A stretch of 64,000 nucleotides of DNA. Origin: Diprion similis. Lineage: Eukaryota > Arthropoda > Insecta > Hymenoptera > Diprionidae. The number at the start of each line of letters is the position of its first letter. Within the stretch, counting starts at the first letter, position 1. The translations under genes were made by a program, and so were the position numbers. Shown piece after piece: positions 49,000-62,515 of this stretch. The notes under the pieces were generated by a model. It saw nothing but the letters and a program-made list of their open reading frames with translations, was not told where the DNA came from and searched no databases. The DNA is taken from assembly GCF_021155765.1 (NCBI RefSeq), contig NC_060107.1, forward strand, positions 7,922,501 through 7,986,500, in the 5' to 3' direction.

Positions 49000-50074
49000 G
49001 AAAAAAAAATGAGGTAAGAGGTGAAAAGAGTAAAAAGCAAAAAGGACGGAGGCGGTCGCCGAGCTGCTGCCCACCCGACACACACGTAAACGGTCCACCA
49101 AGTAAGTCCACTGTGCACTCGGTTGTCCGAGCCAGGAGAAATCAAATTTATGCGCGCGCCCTCCAAGGGCCATTACGAACGGGTCCACGCATTCGTCCCC
49201 GAGAAATAAGCCGCGCTATTTATAATCCACGTCCCAGCCCAGTTCTGTAAGTTGTCTGAACGATACGAGCGATTTTGCGTAAAGTAAAATTTTCAGTAAA
49301 ACAAGATTAAAACAAAGTTATTCAAACTGCACTTTGCGCAGTTGAAACCTGTAAGCTAAGCTCTCGCTGTCACCAAATTCTGGATAGTTTGAACTTTTCG
49401 TTTCGGTGTAAGTAGGACAACGATACGCCGTAAATAGGATAGACGGATAGATAGATATTTTTTATGATAGCATGTCATCCAGGAATGCACCCTGCCACTC
49501 ACATCCTCCTCGGTAACGGGCTGGTGTATTTTAAATTTGCCTAATGCAGTAGATCGAAGAATCACATTGTATGCCCGAGGTAGAAGCGGCCGGCCACAGG
49601 ATCATTACAGGCAGACACATACATAGACGGCATGAATACGAGTCCCGACAGGGTATAAAGAATGAGAATAACCGTATACGTACTTGCATAATAAAAAAGA
49701 GACAGCGAGTGGGAGTCGTCGGTATACCTATAAGGACTAAACCCCCGCCCTCCCCGTTAGCAAAATAAGAATAAAGTAAGTAAAACGCGGCTGAAAAGGC
49801 CGAGATCGAGGAACGAAACTGAACAGGAGCAAATAAGTGATGAATAAAAAAAAAAGAAAAAGAAACAACAGCAAGAACGACAAAGAATCGACTACGTGTA
49901 CATATACCAACGTTATATGTATATACATATATAGTATATTGTATATAGTATATATATGTATATATACTGTGAGTATAAGGAGAAATACGGGCAAGAAATT
50001 ACAAGGCGTTCGGAGTCCGAGGCGGAGGACCTATATCTGAAAGGTTTTCTGAACAAGCCAACGTTACAGAGAGT

Positions 50075-50104
50075 GAAGAGAAGAGAAGAGAAGAGAAGAG
50101 AAGG
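50075..50104 (+). repeat. (GAAGA)n pentamer repeat
   Basis: About six pentamer units in a purine-rich tract; a (GGAAGT)n run follows about 70 bp later at 50176-50195. Confidence 0.85.
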
Positions 50105-53100
50105 GAGGCGTGGGTGATCGCCGTTGAGGCAAAGTTATGCGTTACAGTCCAGCGGTCGACGAGCAACTCTATAAAGTGGAAGTGGAAGTGGAAGTAGGCA
50201 GAAGCAGCGCGTCGTCGGACTGGGTCCAGCATCATCAGGAGCTTATACACGTATCTGTATCTCCACACGGTGTACCGATATCTCAGCCGTGACTCTCTTC
50301 GGGCTCGATAAAAATCACTGCACGGGGTCCAGCTGCTCAGGCTGGTACCATCTGCGTACGTCTTGACCCACAATGTATTATACCTACTGTGACTCTCCTG
50401 TTACATGTAAAGAAAATATTGGACGGTTCATATAGTTGTTGAGAATGAATGACGGGAAAAATTTTCTAGAAACATATTGAATTCGAATTTGTGTATTTCA
50501 GGTGATTGAGCTTTATGTAATATCCATTATAATTGGCCATTCGACGAGAGTTTCTTCGTTGGAATTTCGTCTTTACCGTATTTCTTACGTCCTCTGTTGG
50601 TTTTCGGATGAAATCACCGAGCGTGCGGTAAAACGAAGACAACCACTTGTAGTTAGGATGGGTATATCGTACACGAGAGCCTTGTTTCGCGTAACGCTCC
50701 AATTATATTGCGTCTCGTCGGTTAAAAAGCGCAGTCGACCCGAGAGTTGGAAGTTAAATTCCATTAACCAGTTCGAACCGATTCGTTGCAGGGTCACTCG
50801 AGTGCATTCGGCTCGTGAATGTCGTCCAGGTAATTCAAGAGGGCGCACGCAATGAATCAAGCCATGATATCGCAGCATCGAGTTGCGACGGTATCGTTCC
50901 GGTCTTTCACACTCGTTCGTAAGTCTTCTATCTACCCAGCTCCCATAACCATAACCGAAGGTGACGAAGGATTGAAGAAGTTGGCCGTTGACGGTTGGCA
51001 GCCAGTTTAATTGTAAAACCAAGAGCAACCATCACGGTGGCTCCGGAAACCCGTCAAGAATCGTTCCGCCTTTTTCCACCATCTTTCCCCGCGAACGGAG
51101 AACTCATTCCGCGGCTTTCTTTCATGCTCTGAGAGAAGCACGACGGATTTGGAAACGTCGAGGACGGTCAGAGGCCGGACACCCGGTAAACCCGTAGGTC
51201 CGGTTCCTCTGTATGGCTGCTGCTTGATACGGACTCCTCGCACGCGACCGAATTCGTCCTGTGGTGGTGAATGCACGAGTGCAGAGCTCCGTCGGAAAAA
51301 CGACTAGACGTATTCAGTTTATTATACTAGTGCCGTGCGATCGGTCGATTAATCGGCAGCTTCGCCAGTTAGTTTAAATACAAACACTGACGTAGAAAAA
51401 CGGAAGCGATAGATTGGTTCCGCTAGCGTTTCGAGTCGTTAAATTTTTATCTCATCAATTGTAGGATCTAGGTATAATGCAGAGATTCGAGTTATTCGTT
51501 AGCGTGTCCAGAATTTTTACGAGCATACCGCATTTTCATCGCCATCCGCACTTTTGTACGGAATAAATTTTACGACGACGCTATACGTTATCGGTAAACT
51601 GCTGGTGGTATAGAAAGTTACCGCGCTGTAGTGGGCAATCCTTGTAGGTCGCTTTCGAATCCTTTGGAAAGGCATAGAAATCCGGACTTTCGACACAAGG
51701 ATCAATAATCTACTCTGTTTTGGAGAAAAAGGTCTTTTCCAAATCATTCGCATCACCCTGTAGGTATGAATCGTCGGTTTTAAACCACCGGTCGACGGTC
51801 CTGCGTTGGCCCTTCTTCAAATTGTTTCAATTACAAGAAAAACGAGAGGTCAAGTAAGTAGGCGTGCCCGTGTAGGCAGTCAACGAACGAGACCGGGCTT
51901 TGAAATTGTCTTCCGAGTATCACGGATGTGGAAAAAAAATATGACGAGACAAGCTTTGAGAGGCATGTACTACGAGCGACCCCGTCTGCAGGCTTTTACG
52001 CGGGAGCATCACCTTATCGGATACCTTTTAACGCTTAATTCTCCTCCTAGATTGAAAGTCTTGATAGTTTTGGAGAAGCGGTTGTGCCGCATACAGAGGT
52101 CTGTGTCCAAACGTGCATACCTCGTCAAAAAACTCGTGACAGAGCGTTTCGTTGGTGCCCGTCAGTTCACATCGACTTCCTGAATATCTGGCACTATATC
52201 ATAATTTCAAATAGTGATTTGCGAAGTAAAGAATTTTCGTTTTCAGCTATGCAAAGCAAAGTTGGTAGACAAAGTTGACACGCTGAGTAACGAAACGCGT
52301 TCCATCCTGTGAACAGAAAAAGCGACTAATGCCGAATAGGTTTTAACGATTTGTTTTTCCAACTGCTTAAGAAGCTTCGAGGCTGATGTCACATGCATCC
52401 GGCAAATGACCCCCCGCACGTGTCGTATCGGATTCTGATCGAGGAAAGTACGTACCTACCAAGAAGCGAGATGCTCGAGGAGTAGTGAGCTGGGCCGAGA
52501 AAGAGAGAGAAAGCGAGGCAAGGCAAGCCAAGGATCAGGACACTGCAGTTGATTGAATTTCACGCGAACCATCCGAGCGTTGCTAACGCCGCTGCAGCCG
52601 TCGAGTGTTCGATATTTCATTTTTCATCTTTGCCCGTTCGTGTTTCGTATTTCGCCCTCGACGTTCCAGAGTATATTCGGTTATTATTTTCACCCGATCT
52701 CGACATGGGCAGACCCTGCAGATACTACGAGGATAGTGTTACTCAAGAGAATTCATCGGAACCTAGGTAAGCGGCTTTTGGGTTGACGCGATAATTTTAC
52801 GTAAGAGGAAGGAAATGTTGGTGGACGATAAGAGGTGGTCCAGAATTAAGAGCGTTATAAAAAATCCGAAGGATATCAAGCTTCAAATTTTTATCCAAAT
52901 CTCAACAAGTTACGGTCAGCATCCGCCGTAGACATTAAGTCACTGCTTCTCATATTCCTCGTCGCAAAGTTCATGCTTACAAAGGCGGTGTTCGAATCAA
53001 GAGACTGGCTACTGCAGAGGCGTTAATCTGTGAATGACGGAATCTTGGACTGACAGAGACTTTGCCAATCAGTTCTATTGTCTCGTGTTACTTATGCAGC

Positions 53101-54226
53101 GTCTGGACTATAACGAGGCATAAATTATGCATAATAAACGAGCTGAGTACGTGACTTAATTACGAGAAAAGAAAGAAAAATTAATGAATTGACGTACAAA
53201 TTCCGTAGATCGTATTACGTAATACTGGTTATACTAATCTGGTGACTAAATCGATCGGTACAAAAATTAATTGGCAGAAATATCTCTATCGAGGGTTCAA
53301 ACAGCGTGGCCAAGGATTCCTGAAGAGGAAACTATTCCTTGCCGTTGATTGAATTTTTCGAACAATTTCGGTATACGGGGAGCATAAGATACTCCGAGAG
53401 AATTCGACGAGGCATATTTTGCCGTCCAATCAAAATACCTAAGGCCAGTTCGCCTTCTCGGTCGAGGAAGCTGCGGAGCCCTTTCCTGCACCATGGTTAT
53501 CGCATTGTTCTTTGTCGCGCCCACTCGTTCTTGTGAGTCCATTTTTTACCCCCAGTTTCTTGTCTTTTACAGGTATACCAGACCGCTGGCTGTTCGACGC
53601 TTCTTACCTCTCTGCATCACGAAATATAAATGATCCCGTGTATACATAGAATATTGTGAGCATCAATACACAAAGATGTGATTGTGATCTCATATTGTCA
53701 CAGACTTTACAATCAAATGCCGTAAAAATACGTAGTTCAAGGTTCCATTTCCAACGATCAAGGTTGAAGAGTTCTCCGTAAGCAGTTCTTCTCGTGGTTG
53801 TAAAAAGCTTTGCTAAACCAGCTTAAACTTGACTCATTCCAAACCCATAATCATCAGCCAAGCGAGGATCACTTTGTCTTGCAAGAAGTTACGTAATCGC
53901 AGTGACATTCTGATGATAGAAACACGTCGGTCATGGACTAGGAACACTTTTTTCTCCTCTCGTTCTATAGTTCTCCGTACACATGGCCACAGCTTATAAG
54001 TTGATATTCCAAGGAAGGAGGAGATCCTGTTTTGCCAGGTTGTTCTGGAGGAGGGTAGACGGACTAGGGGCAACGAGACCAGCTGGCAAGATAACGATCG
54101 TGTCCAAGTCGACGTAATTTTTCACGCGGTAAGGCGGACAGACGCACTCCCCTTTCTATGCTTCGCGTCGCGTCACTTCGAGAGTCCAGAGCCTTTCACG
54201 GTCCCGTTTTTAGAGACTTGTATATG

Positions 54227-54262
54227 CCATGACATGCCATGCCATTCCATGCCTTGTTGTGC
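54227..54262 (+). repeat. Short (CATGC)-type pentamer repeat
   Basis: Degenerate copies of CCATG/CATGC over about 35 bp, as in tgccatgacatgccatgcc. Confidence 0.7.
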
Positions 54263-56163
54263 CGCGCAATGGCCTCGCCTTTATGCATACATACAGGTAT
54301 GTGTAACATGTATAATGTTACAGGAGGTATGACCACGTACCGAGTACCTTGTGCTGAACGCTAGCGGCCAAAGTATGGACCCAGCGAGCAGTCTCTTGGT
54401 CTTGATTATTCCTCGACTCTCTGCATGCTCTCCTGATACACGGGCTTGTCTAGCCCAGTTTGCCGGCGAGATATATACGGTTTTCGCAATCTACGGAGAG
54501 GAAACCCAACACTCTGTGAGGACTTGGAATTTCTTTGAAACTTTGATATGAGACTTTGTGAGCATTAGACTAAGTATGAATCATGACTTGGAACGACGCT
54601 ATGATTAAAAGAATGTTATAGGATATCGATGAAGAACAATTAGCGGGTATTTCAGTTCGATATGGTGTGAAAATTTGTCTATGATTTTTGAAGAAAAAGA
54701 GAGCTGACTATTTTAAGACATATTCTTGAAGGAGATCTTGAGAAACTTTGTGAAGAGATTAGATTCAAATTTACAAAGTATTCGATGATGAAAACTGTTT
54801 CAACCGTAAACTGTGAATGAGCAATTTCACTGTCTACGGTCAGAAAAGTAAAAAAAAATTAGACTTCATGCCGTCCAAAGTCGGAAAGCAGAAGTCGAAT
54901 AAACCGCACATTGACCCGCTCATATTTTGCTTCCTTGCAACGATTACAAGCAATTAGGGTGCGATGGAAGCATCGAATTCCGAATTTCTTGATGACGAAA
55001 CTTGAAGTAAAGAAATCAAACTTTGGCGAAACACCAAAGTTTCGAATGATCCAACTTTTCACACCAACTCGTTGAGTCAACTACGCTGTGTGAGTATATT
55101 TTAATTTTCCTAATTTTACTCAATCCAAACTTCATTTTTCGGATCTTTGCTCTATCATCACTCGAGTTATCGGAATCTTGTATTTCGGAACTTTAAGCCG
55201 TCGGATTTCCAACCATTTGAAACTTCGTTGTTTCATAAGAGTTTGATTTCTGTACATAAAGTTTCGTCACCAAATAATTCGTAATTATTTCGCGCTCTCG
55301 TATTTTTTTAAATTTGCAACTTCAACCCTGCCCCAAAAACTTGAGTAAGAACTCAACAAAAATCGACATCCTCGACGTGCCATCGCACGAAATCCTTACA
55401 GCTGCAGAATCTACGATAACACATCATGAAATCGAATGTTCACGATAGTTGTACACCAGGAAAAAAAATGGTAGAGTGTATTACTCAACACCTTCGCTAA
55501 TGAATATACATCCTCTCTAAAGCTTTGAGAAGTACCGATACCTCACGCTGACGCTTGAGTACACAGTAATCAGAGTTCACGGAATTGAAGTGGAAGAAAA
55601 GGAATAATAATGATAGACAATGGGTAAAAGTGGCGGTATGCAGCTGATGCCAGCAACAGGATAGATTTGTTAGCGTTGAATATGTACATACTTCTGAGCT
55701 TCGGCAGCAGCACTTTGCGGTATATACATATATATATATATGTACATACATACCTTCACCAAAGGTGCTAAAAGCAGAAGCGACTTAGGAGTCACACTGC
55801 TGCAGAGACGTTATAAGACGAGAAAACGTCGAAGATTCCTTAATGTATTGAACACACCATCGTCTTTGAAGCATCTTCGACCATTCGCCCATTTCCAATT
55901 CACGCCTCGCTTTGTGTATTATGCGCCGAGCCCCCATGATGGCAAAAAAGAAAAACAAAAAAGAAAAAAAAAAAAAAAAACTAAAAGAAATTTCTACGAG
56001 TTATCCTATAAAATATTTCCATCGTGAATGTATGAAAATCTTGGAGGATCGATTGTTTATCCTCGTCGGTAAGGTAATTGAGGGATGAAACCCGTCGGCA
56101 CGATCTTGGCAACCTTATCGAATGTACAGTCTGACCATATGCTTTAAAAAAAGTTGTTCGTCA

Positions 56164-56184
56164 GCCGACGTCGACGACGTCGGC
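56164..56184. repeat. Perfect CpG-rich palindrome (10-bp arms)
   Basis: GCCGACGTCG, one spacer A, then CGACGTCGGC. The two arms are exact reverse complements. Confidence 0.8.
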
Positions 56185-56237
56185 AGCCGTAGCTTGGACA
56201 AAAACTAAACACAATCAATGCCGCGAAACTAAAGGGC

Positions 56238-56257
56238 GGGGGGGGGGGGGGGGGGGG
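56238..56257 (+). repeat. Poly-G run (20 nt)
   Basis: Twenty consecutive G residues; can form G-quadruplex DNA. Length is prone to sequencing error. Confidence 0.9.
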
Positions 56258-57505
56258 ATACACGTGACGTCTACGTCGCGTAGCGGAATTCCTACACCGA
56301 TCGAGTGGTGCCTTCGTACATGTGTTGCAACACAGTGAACGTGTAAAATCAATGTTACCCCACCCGTTATAGCAATATTAAAAAATGGCGGGGTGTCTTT
56401 TTATTAATCGTCGAGTAGGTACGGAGCTGAAATTCGGCGACGCAATGCTACGAGGTTATGTAATACCTTGTACGTACTACAAGCCAGATGTTGAAGCGAA
56501 ATTCCTCGTAGTGACGCGTTTCCTCCGCGTTACCCTCCCCCCCGGCGACGACGAGGACGACGACATTTGGTAATTTTCACCATCTTTTGCTTTTATTAAT
56601 TCTTCTGCACATTGTCATCCTTTTTTTCCTCGCATCTTGACGTCTTTCGGCAGAGCCAGTCTGCGGTGGTAAAATATATATATGAAGACGAAACTCTTCG
56701 GCTAATATCTCATGAGGATGTGACATACACGCTGGATTCATTACTCTGGGTTATAAAATTATAAATGTATGATATGATATACCCGTAATAAAATGACAAT
56801 TATAACTTTGCAATATCGTTATTGTTACCGCTCACTCCGTTACTCTATATCAGCACTTTGCCAACGCTACAAGAACCTATAACCGCCAATTAATATTAAA
56901 ACCCACTTTTATGTATAACAGTATATAGTTCCATATATGTATATATATAGCATAAGACGACCAGCCATTACCGGAAATTGTTACATATATAAATGCGATA
57001 ATTGAATTGAAATATTTCTCACCGTCACTTATCGCGGTTCCATTTTAACAATCGTACATCAGCATATACGTGGGCAGCATGTGAACAAACTAAAAGAGAG
57101 AAAAAAATGTATCGTTTCCTATCTACGATCGCAACGTTTGCTGGTGTCGATTCGATAAGAATGAAGAAAGTCAGAACGACTCCCCGAAAAAACTGGAAAA
57201 CAATTATCAGAAACCTTATAGACGTAAAAAAATTCAAATCCGATTACTGATGAATGAAGATCCCGTTCCGATCATCGCGATCGGTATTGCGAGAAGGAAA
57301 AACCTGATCAAACCTCGTGAAGTACGAAACCTCGAGCAATGAAACCTTAAAAAACGGTTATAACTGTCATCGATGGTTCGGAGAGTTGCAACAAATTGCG
57401 ACCCGAGTTACATCTGTGCGAAAAATGACCGGTAATTACTTGTTATTTATCGATTATCATTAGCGGCGGTCTGGTACAAATGGCACGGGTATAACCGAAG
57501 ACGTG

Positions 57506-57522
57506 CCCCCCCCCCCCCCCCC
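57506..57522 (+). repeat. Poly-C run (17 nt)
   Basis: Seventeen consecutive C residues, so poly-G on the other strand, 1.25 kb from the poly-G run. Confidence 0.9.
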
Positions 57523-59611
57523 ATAAGTGCTGGAGTGCCGTGTGTGGCAGAGAACTCCAAGAACTGTAATTGAAAAACTTACTCGGTGATCGAGCTTGCG
57601 CCAGCTTATAAATTACCGACCGCGTGACACCGATAATAATTGTTACTGCGTACGTGATACAGACCGAGCCGCAGGCTCAGAATCCAGAACGTCCTTCGAT
57701 TCGAGCGAGCACGTTGGCGTACTTTCAGTATAGTATGACAATTTATTGGCACGCGCTTTCCTTTGTGATACGACCGCCCTCGTCGATTTGAAATACAGGT
57801 ATCTGTAATAAATCATTGAGGTAAAAGCTCTTGCGGACGGAATTCGTATGGTGCTTTATACACGCAAAATATGTGATCCAATCTGTGTGTTACGATTTAG
57901 ATAAATCATCAAATCTCGAGTCACGATTCTTCGAATCGTTTCCAAGGTATAATAAAATGACTGATTTTCCATTGCACTAATAATCTAAAGCCCTGATTAG
58001 AAGGTGAAAAAACCTCTAATGACGATATAATTTTTCTAGCATGAGCTTGCACTTTGTTAAGAATACAATTACGGGCACTTTAGTGTTAGGTGAGATGTGT
58101 AAAAGAGAAATTAAGAACCATTATAGGTGTAACTGTACCCTTGACGAGCAATGCTCATCAAGTCCATAGGAGGCAAAGAATGGGCGTGTATGAATCAGCG
58201 TGAGAGATGTATATAATATACACACGCTTGACGAGGTGATACGATAGAAATTGTAACGTGTGGTAAACGTCGACAAATAATAATTACAGTTTCGTCAAAG
58301 GATATCGAAGGTAGTGCTGGACACAAGAGCAAGACTGGATCTGGTCTCGTCTTGGTCTTGCCTTGATTTTCGAGACGAGACGAAGGAGAGACCACGACGG
58401 ATAAATTCGAGACGGTACCAGGATTGCCCTGAAGTCAATATTCAAATGGAAACCGTATTCAGGCCAAAGCCAAAGAATAAGCAAAAACTATGTCGCAAAA
58501 ATCAAGGTTTTTCGGAAACCAATACAAAACGTAACAGAAAGCGAGACTTGAGAATTGACATTTTTCCGTTTTTCTCTATACCTTCGAAATCGAAAACACC
58601 CAATGGACCAAACACATGTTTGAAAAGCTATTGAGCAATCGACACTTTTCTCTCCTCGACTGCTGCAGCAGCATTCTCTGTATGTCTGTCAACGATTCTG
58701 AACGTGCTGTTGAAAATCTTCACGCCTTATCTGCACCCCGTAACGGTCCGTCCCTTTCTCTCTCCCTCTCTTTTTCCACCATTTTGCCATTAGCAGTCAA
58801 AAGGTTGGTCCTGAGGGTCCTGCCGTTCATTTTTTTGCCCCAATTTATTGCTTCATATGCTCGGAATGCCACCCCGCAGCAGTGCGACTAGCTGCCTAAC
58901 TTATAGTCTTAGAACCTGTTGACAGAACGGAAACAAAGATTGGACTTATCGGAAGTTGAGAAAGTAGTTTAACGAAGGTAGGCTGCTCGTCAAAACCGTG
59001 GCTCTTAAGTATACCGAGGAAGAAAATTTCAACGTCGAATGATAATATCATGATAACGGCTCTTCTCACCGCGTGAAGTTACATCGCCGAGGAAAGCACG
59101 TCTATTCGGCATTGCTCATGAACCGACTGCTGTGACCGTGATCATCAGACGCGGCAGCCTGTATAGGGTTGACAAAAAATGGTCTATCATGGAAGGGAGA
59201 GAACCAAGCACGCGGAGAGAGGGGAGAGGGGAGTAGAGAAGAGGAGACAACCTTCGGTCGGGTTGCAGGGAGAGACGACGTTCTCGGAGGGAGAAAGGCA
59301 AAAAGGGACTTGGTCAGGTCCGGCATCCAAGAAACTGATTCCAGCATCTGTCCCAGTCGTGTGAGCATCTTTTATGCACTCGGATATTCAGCCGTGTCCT
59401 GTACCCTATGACCTACGCACTTTACGCTCAAGGTCCGTCCTGGCAATATATATATATACATGTATGTGTATCCAATATATATAAATGTCTGTATGTATAA
59501 TACGCAGCAAATACTACATTATCCAGGGTCACAACCGGTAGAGGACGTATCACTTCGAGCGTACGCAACTCGAGTCGTGAAATTTTTTCATCTTTCTTAC
59601 AGCTGTTTCTG

Positions 59612-59643
59612 TTTTTTTTTCTTTTTTTTTTTTTTTTTTTTTT
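59612..59643 (+). repeat. Poly-T tract
   Basis: 32 bp of T with a single C. Read on the minus strand it is a poly-A tract, but no retroposon body is recognised beside it. Confidence 0.85.
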
Positions 59644-60649
59644 GCTTTTCTTTGTTTCTTTTTACGTTTTTTCTCTTCACGTCGCGCAATTTTCGTCGCT
59701 GTGCAAATAAAGTTATATTCTGTATAAATATGAGAAATGTATTATGGGTTTATAAGAGAAAGAATTCACGGTGACGTGAACAATTGTTGGCTAGTGGATA
59801 AAAATTGAGATTACAAGTTTCGAGGCTTGCCTATGTTTATTACTTTATAGTTGATTGTTGAAACAAGATTATTTCCACTAAAAGCTGAATACCCATAGCG
59901 GACTTGTGCAGTCCAGACAATTGTGGCCAGACTTGAAAAGCTTGAATCAAACTAGTTGGTCACCTGCAGAGCACTGAATTTAGTTTCTATTATACGATTC
60001 ACAAGAAGACTTTCTATCATGTCGTGATAGAGTCTCCGTGTGGATCCATCACACAGTACTTCCAGCAAATGTACATAATAATACTCATGAATGTAGGTGG
60101 AAGTACAACGTGATACCACTCCTCCTCCTCCGAGTTAATCTCTCATCTGATCTAGTCTCATCTCGCATCGTGGCGTACGATCTTATACATACAGAATATA
60201 CCATATGTATGTACACATACAATACGTTACATACATATTCCTCATTCATTACATTTGTTTCATTCACACCCGCGCCACGCCCCCGCGTCCGATGCATGCA
60301 TGCGTACATACGTAGTTCAAGCGGCGTGCTTTTAACTCTTCAAAACTTTTTCTTACCGACGCCACATCGTTGCTCCATTGCGCACCCACCCTGACTTTCG
60401 GATGTAAAACTTTTTCTCATCTCAAAAATAAATTATACACATACACGTGTGTGTATATGTATATGTGTGTGTATGTGTATACTGTTTATATATACGTATA
60501 TCTGTTGCCTCCTAATTTCATTTGACGCACATCTCAACCGCGTGTTCTGCCGTCACGTCCGTGTGAACACCCGACTCTGGTATTCCCCGTACCTCTCCGT
60601 CACGGAACCGGAACACAATTCAGGAATAAAAAGTCGAGCTTGGCAAGGA

Positions 60650-60693
60650 TTTGACGTCCTCTTCACGTCCTCATGACGTCCTCATGACGTCAG
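60650..60693. promoter_or_regulatory. Four tandem 11-bp CRE-like units
   Basis: Units TTTGACGTCCT, CTTCACGTCCT, CATGACGTCCT and CATGACGTCAG run head to tail. Three hold TGACGTC, and the last makes a full TGACGTCA palindrome (60685-60692), the CREB/ATF consensus. An E2F-type TTTTTGGCGCC follows at 60701-60711. Confidence 0.5.
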
Positions 60694-61483
60694 AGCCTGG
60701 TTTTTGGCGCCATTTTATCATCGCATAACCTAAGTTTTTCATTTTAATGGCAGCAAGTCGTCATTCTTGGGCTTTTGAATTACTCATGTCATAAAAATTC
60801 ATGAAACGTAATCAATGATGTACCTGTCCTAGCCACTTTGCATTAGTTTGATTTTTTCCACCAGATGACGCATTGCAAGGTGACAATCCCAATAAAAATC
60901 CACCACTCCAAATCACGTAAACAGCCCAGTTTGGAACTTCGACTTCACGAAGCGCGTGTGAAGACTCGCAAATGTTGATTAATAATAAGAGTTGTACAGT
61001 AAAACCCACTGTAGGTAAACTTGGCACATATGAAATGAAAATAATCCGAGCGAAGATTGAAGTTTCCTTCGAACGTCGCTTGGCGTGGGAACTTCAAGTA
61101 TTTTTATCACTAGTATCGAAATATTAAAATAACAAGTGAAAACTCGATTGGGTTTATTATACTCACCGCATATGCAAGCCGTGCGTCGGCGGCGACGATG
61201 GCGCCAGTTGAACGTGTTATGACGGGGCCCCATGAGCGTACAGGCAGAGAGCACACCACGAAGAGGAATGTTTGCACGACTGAGTGAGGCGGAAAGCTGC
61301 CCTCAGATTTCGGGCTTATCTCATTCAGACCGGGCGCCCCGAGAACCATTGCTAGAGAGGCAACGTCGTGTCACCGAAAACTAAAGTGAGACAGAGAGAA
61401 AACAAGAGAGGTAAATAGAGAGATCTAGATCACGGTAGAAAGAAAAGGATAAACATCTTTAGTACATACATGTATACATACGT

Positions 61484-61506
61484 AAGAGAGAGAGAGAGAG
61501 AGAGAG
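61484..61506 (+). repeat. (AG)n microsatellite
   Basis: About 11 AG/GA dinucleotide units. Confidence 0.88.
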
Positions 61507-62395
61507 GTATTAAGTATAAGAAATGTTTTCACCTTGCTCGGCGTGAAAAGATTAGGTAAATAAAATGTTGAACAGATGATGTACGCGGTGTCTTTTAAAT
61601 AAACAACTGCCTTGTCAGTGATGAATAATACATTTGCCTTCTTATTAACGTATATCAGCACTCAATCCGCACTTGAGTTCGATATAACAAGAGCTGTTCA
61701 AGATACGAGTGCTTGAATAAACAATGAACGAAAATGGACGAAAATTAATGTAGATGAAAAAATATCTCCCGACGTGAGAAACGGCAGTATTATAATAAAA
61801 AGCCTTAGGTTAGAATCGTAAATATGAAACTTCGTTTCCGTAAGTGCATATATAGCTTTTACAATGGTTTTTACATTCATGTAACGCCTTGGATAATTTA
61901 TATGACGCAATGGCTTATATACATGTGTGTCGTGGTGCAGTTTCTCACGTTGAACTAGCTGGCTACTTGACCGAACGAGTCATGTGTTACGAAATATTCC
62001 AGGAAACTGTTCAACAACTATGTATACAAACACGCGTCTTAACAGGAACGAGGAACCATGGGGGTAACATGATTACATCTTGTGTCTAAAATTTGTAATG
62101 AAAATAAACGGTAATTAGTACACCACAGATATTTTTACCCCCCTGTGATGTGGCATAAAATGCGGAAAATCCAGATTTTTCCGTTCGCTTCGTTCCTTCA
62201 TTTTTGCAAAAAAAAAATCGAATCAATGGTCGGCAGTAATATGGAGACGCAGAAGTTTTATCCCCGCTGCTGAAAGAACGTGACGGGCTGGCTTTTAGTG
62301 CATATCCCAAAGTGCAGCGATTGGAAAAAACGAAAACCTGAAGGTCAGTCCAGAGCCAGAAAGATTATCCTTAGATTACAATGGGGAGAACCTTA

Positions 62396-62515
62396 GGGGC
62401 CGTCCATAAACCACGTTACCAGTTTTTAGTTTTTTTTTATCTCATCACCGTTACCTACAGTAGGGTTTTGCTTGACCCACCCGTCCAACTGGTTACGTAC
62501 TTTACGAATGACCTC
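62396..62515. mobile_element. PIF/Harbinger-like MITE, about 120 bp
   Basis: Left end GGGGCCGTCCATAAACCACG (62396 onward) and right end 62491-62515 are terminal inverted repeats, 17 of 25 positions matching. A TTA flanks both ends (62393-62395 and 62516-62518), which fits the 3-bp TWA target duplication of PIF/Harbinger elements. There is no coding capacity, so it is non-autonomous. A degraded relative of its left end lies at 38824. Confidence 0.65.

Larger units (their letters stand above)
46001..56200. other. Non-coding stretch, 46.0-56.2 kb
   Basis: No supported gene. It is rich in simple repeats. Two overlapping open frames at 50.5-51.0 kb on opposite strands reflect GC content, not coding. 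A possible short first coding exon at 52705-52766 is described as a finding only. Confidence 0.4.

Noticed and set aside
50502-51028. Overlapping long frames on both strands
   Set aside because: Mutual overlap in moderately GC-rich DNA without family features; likely chance.
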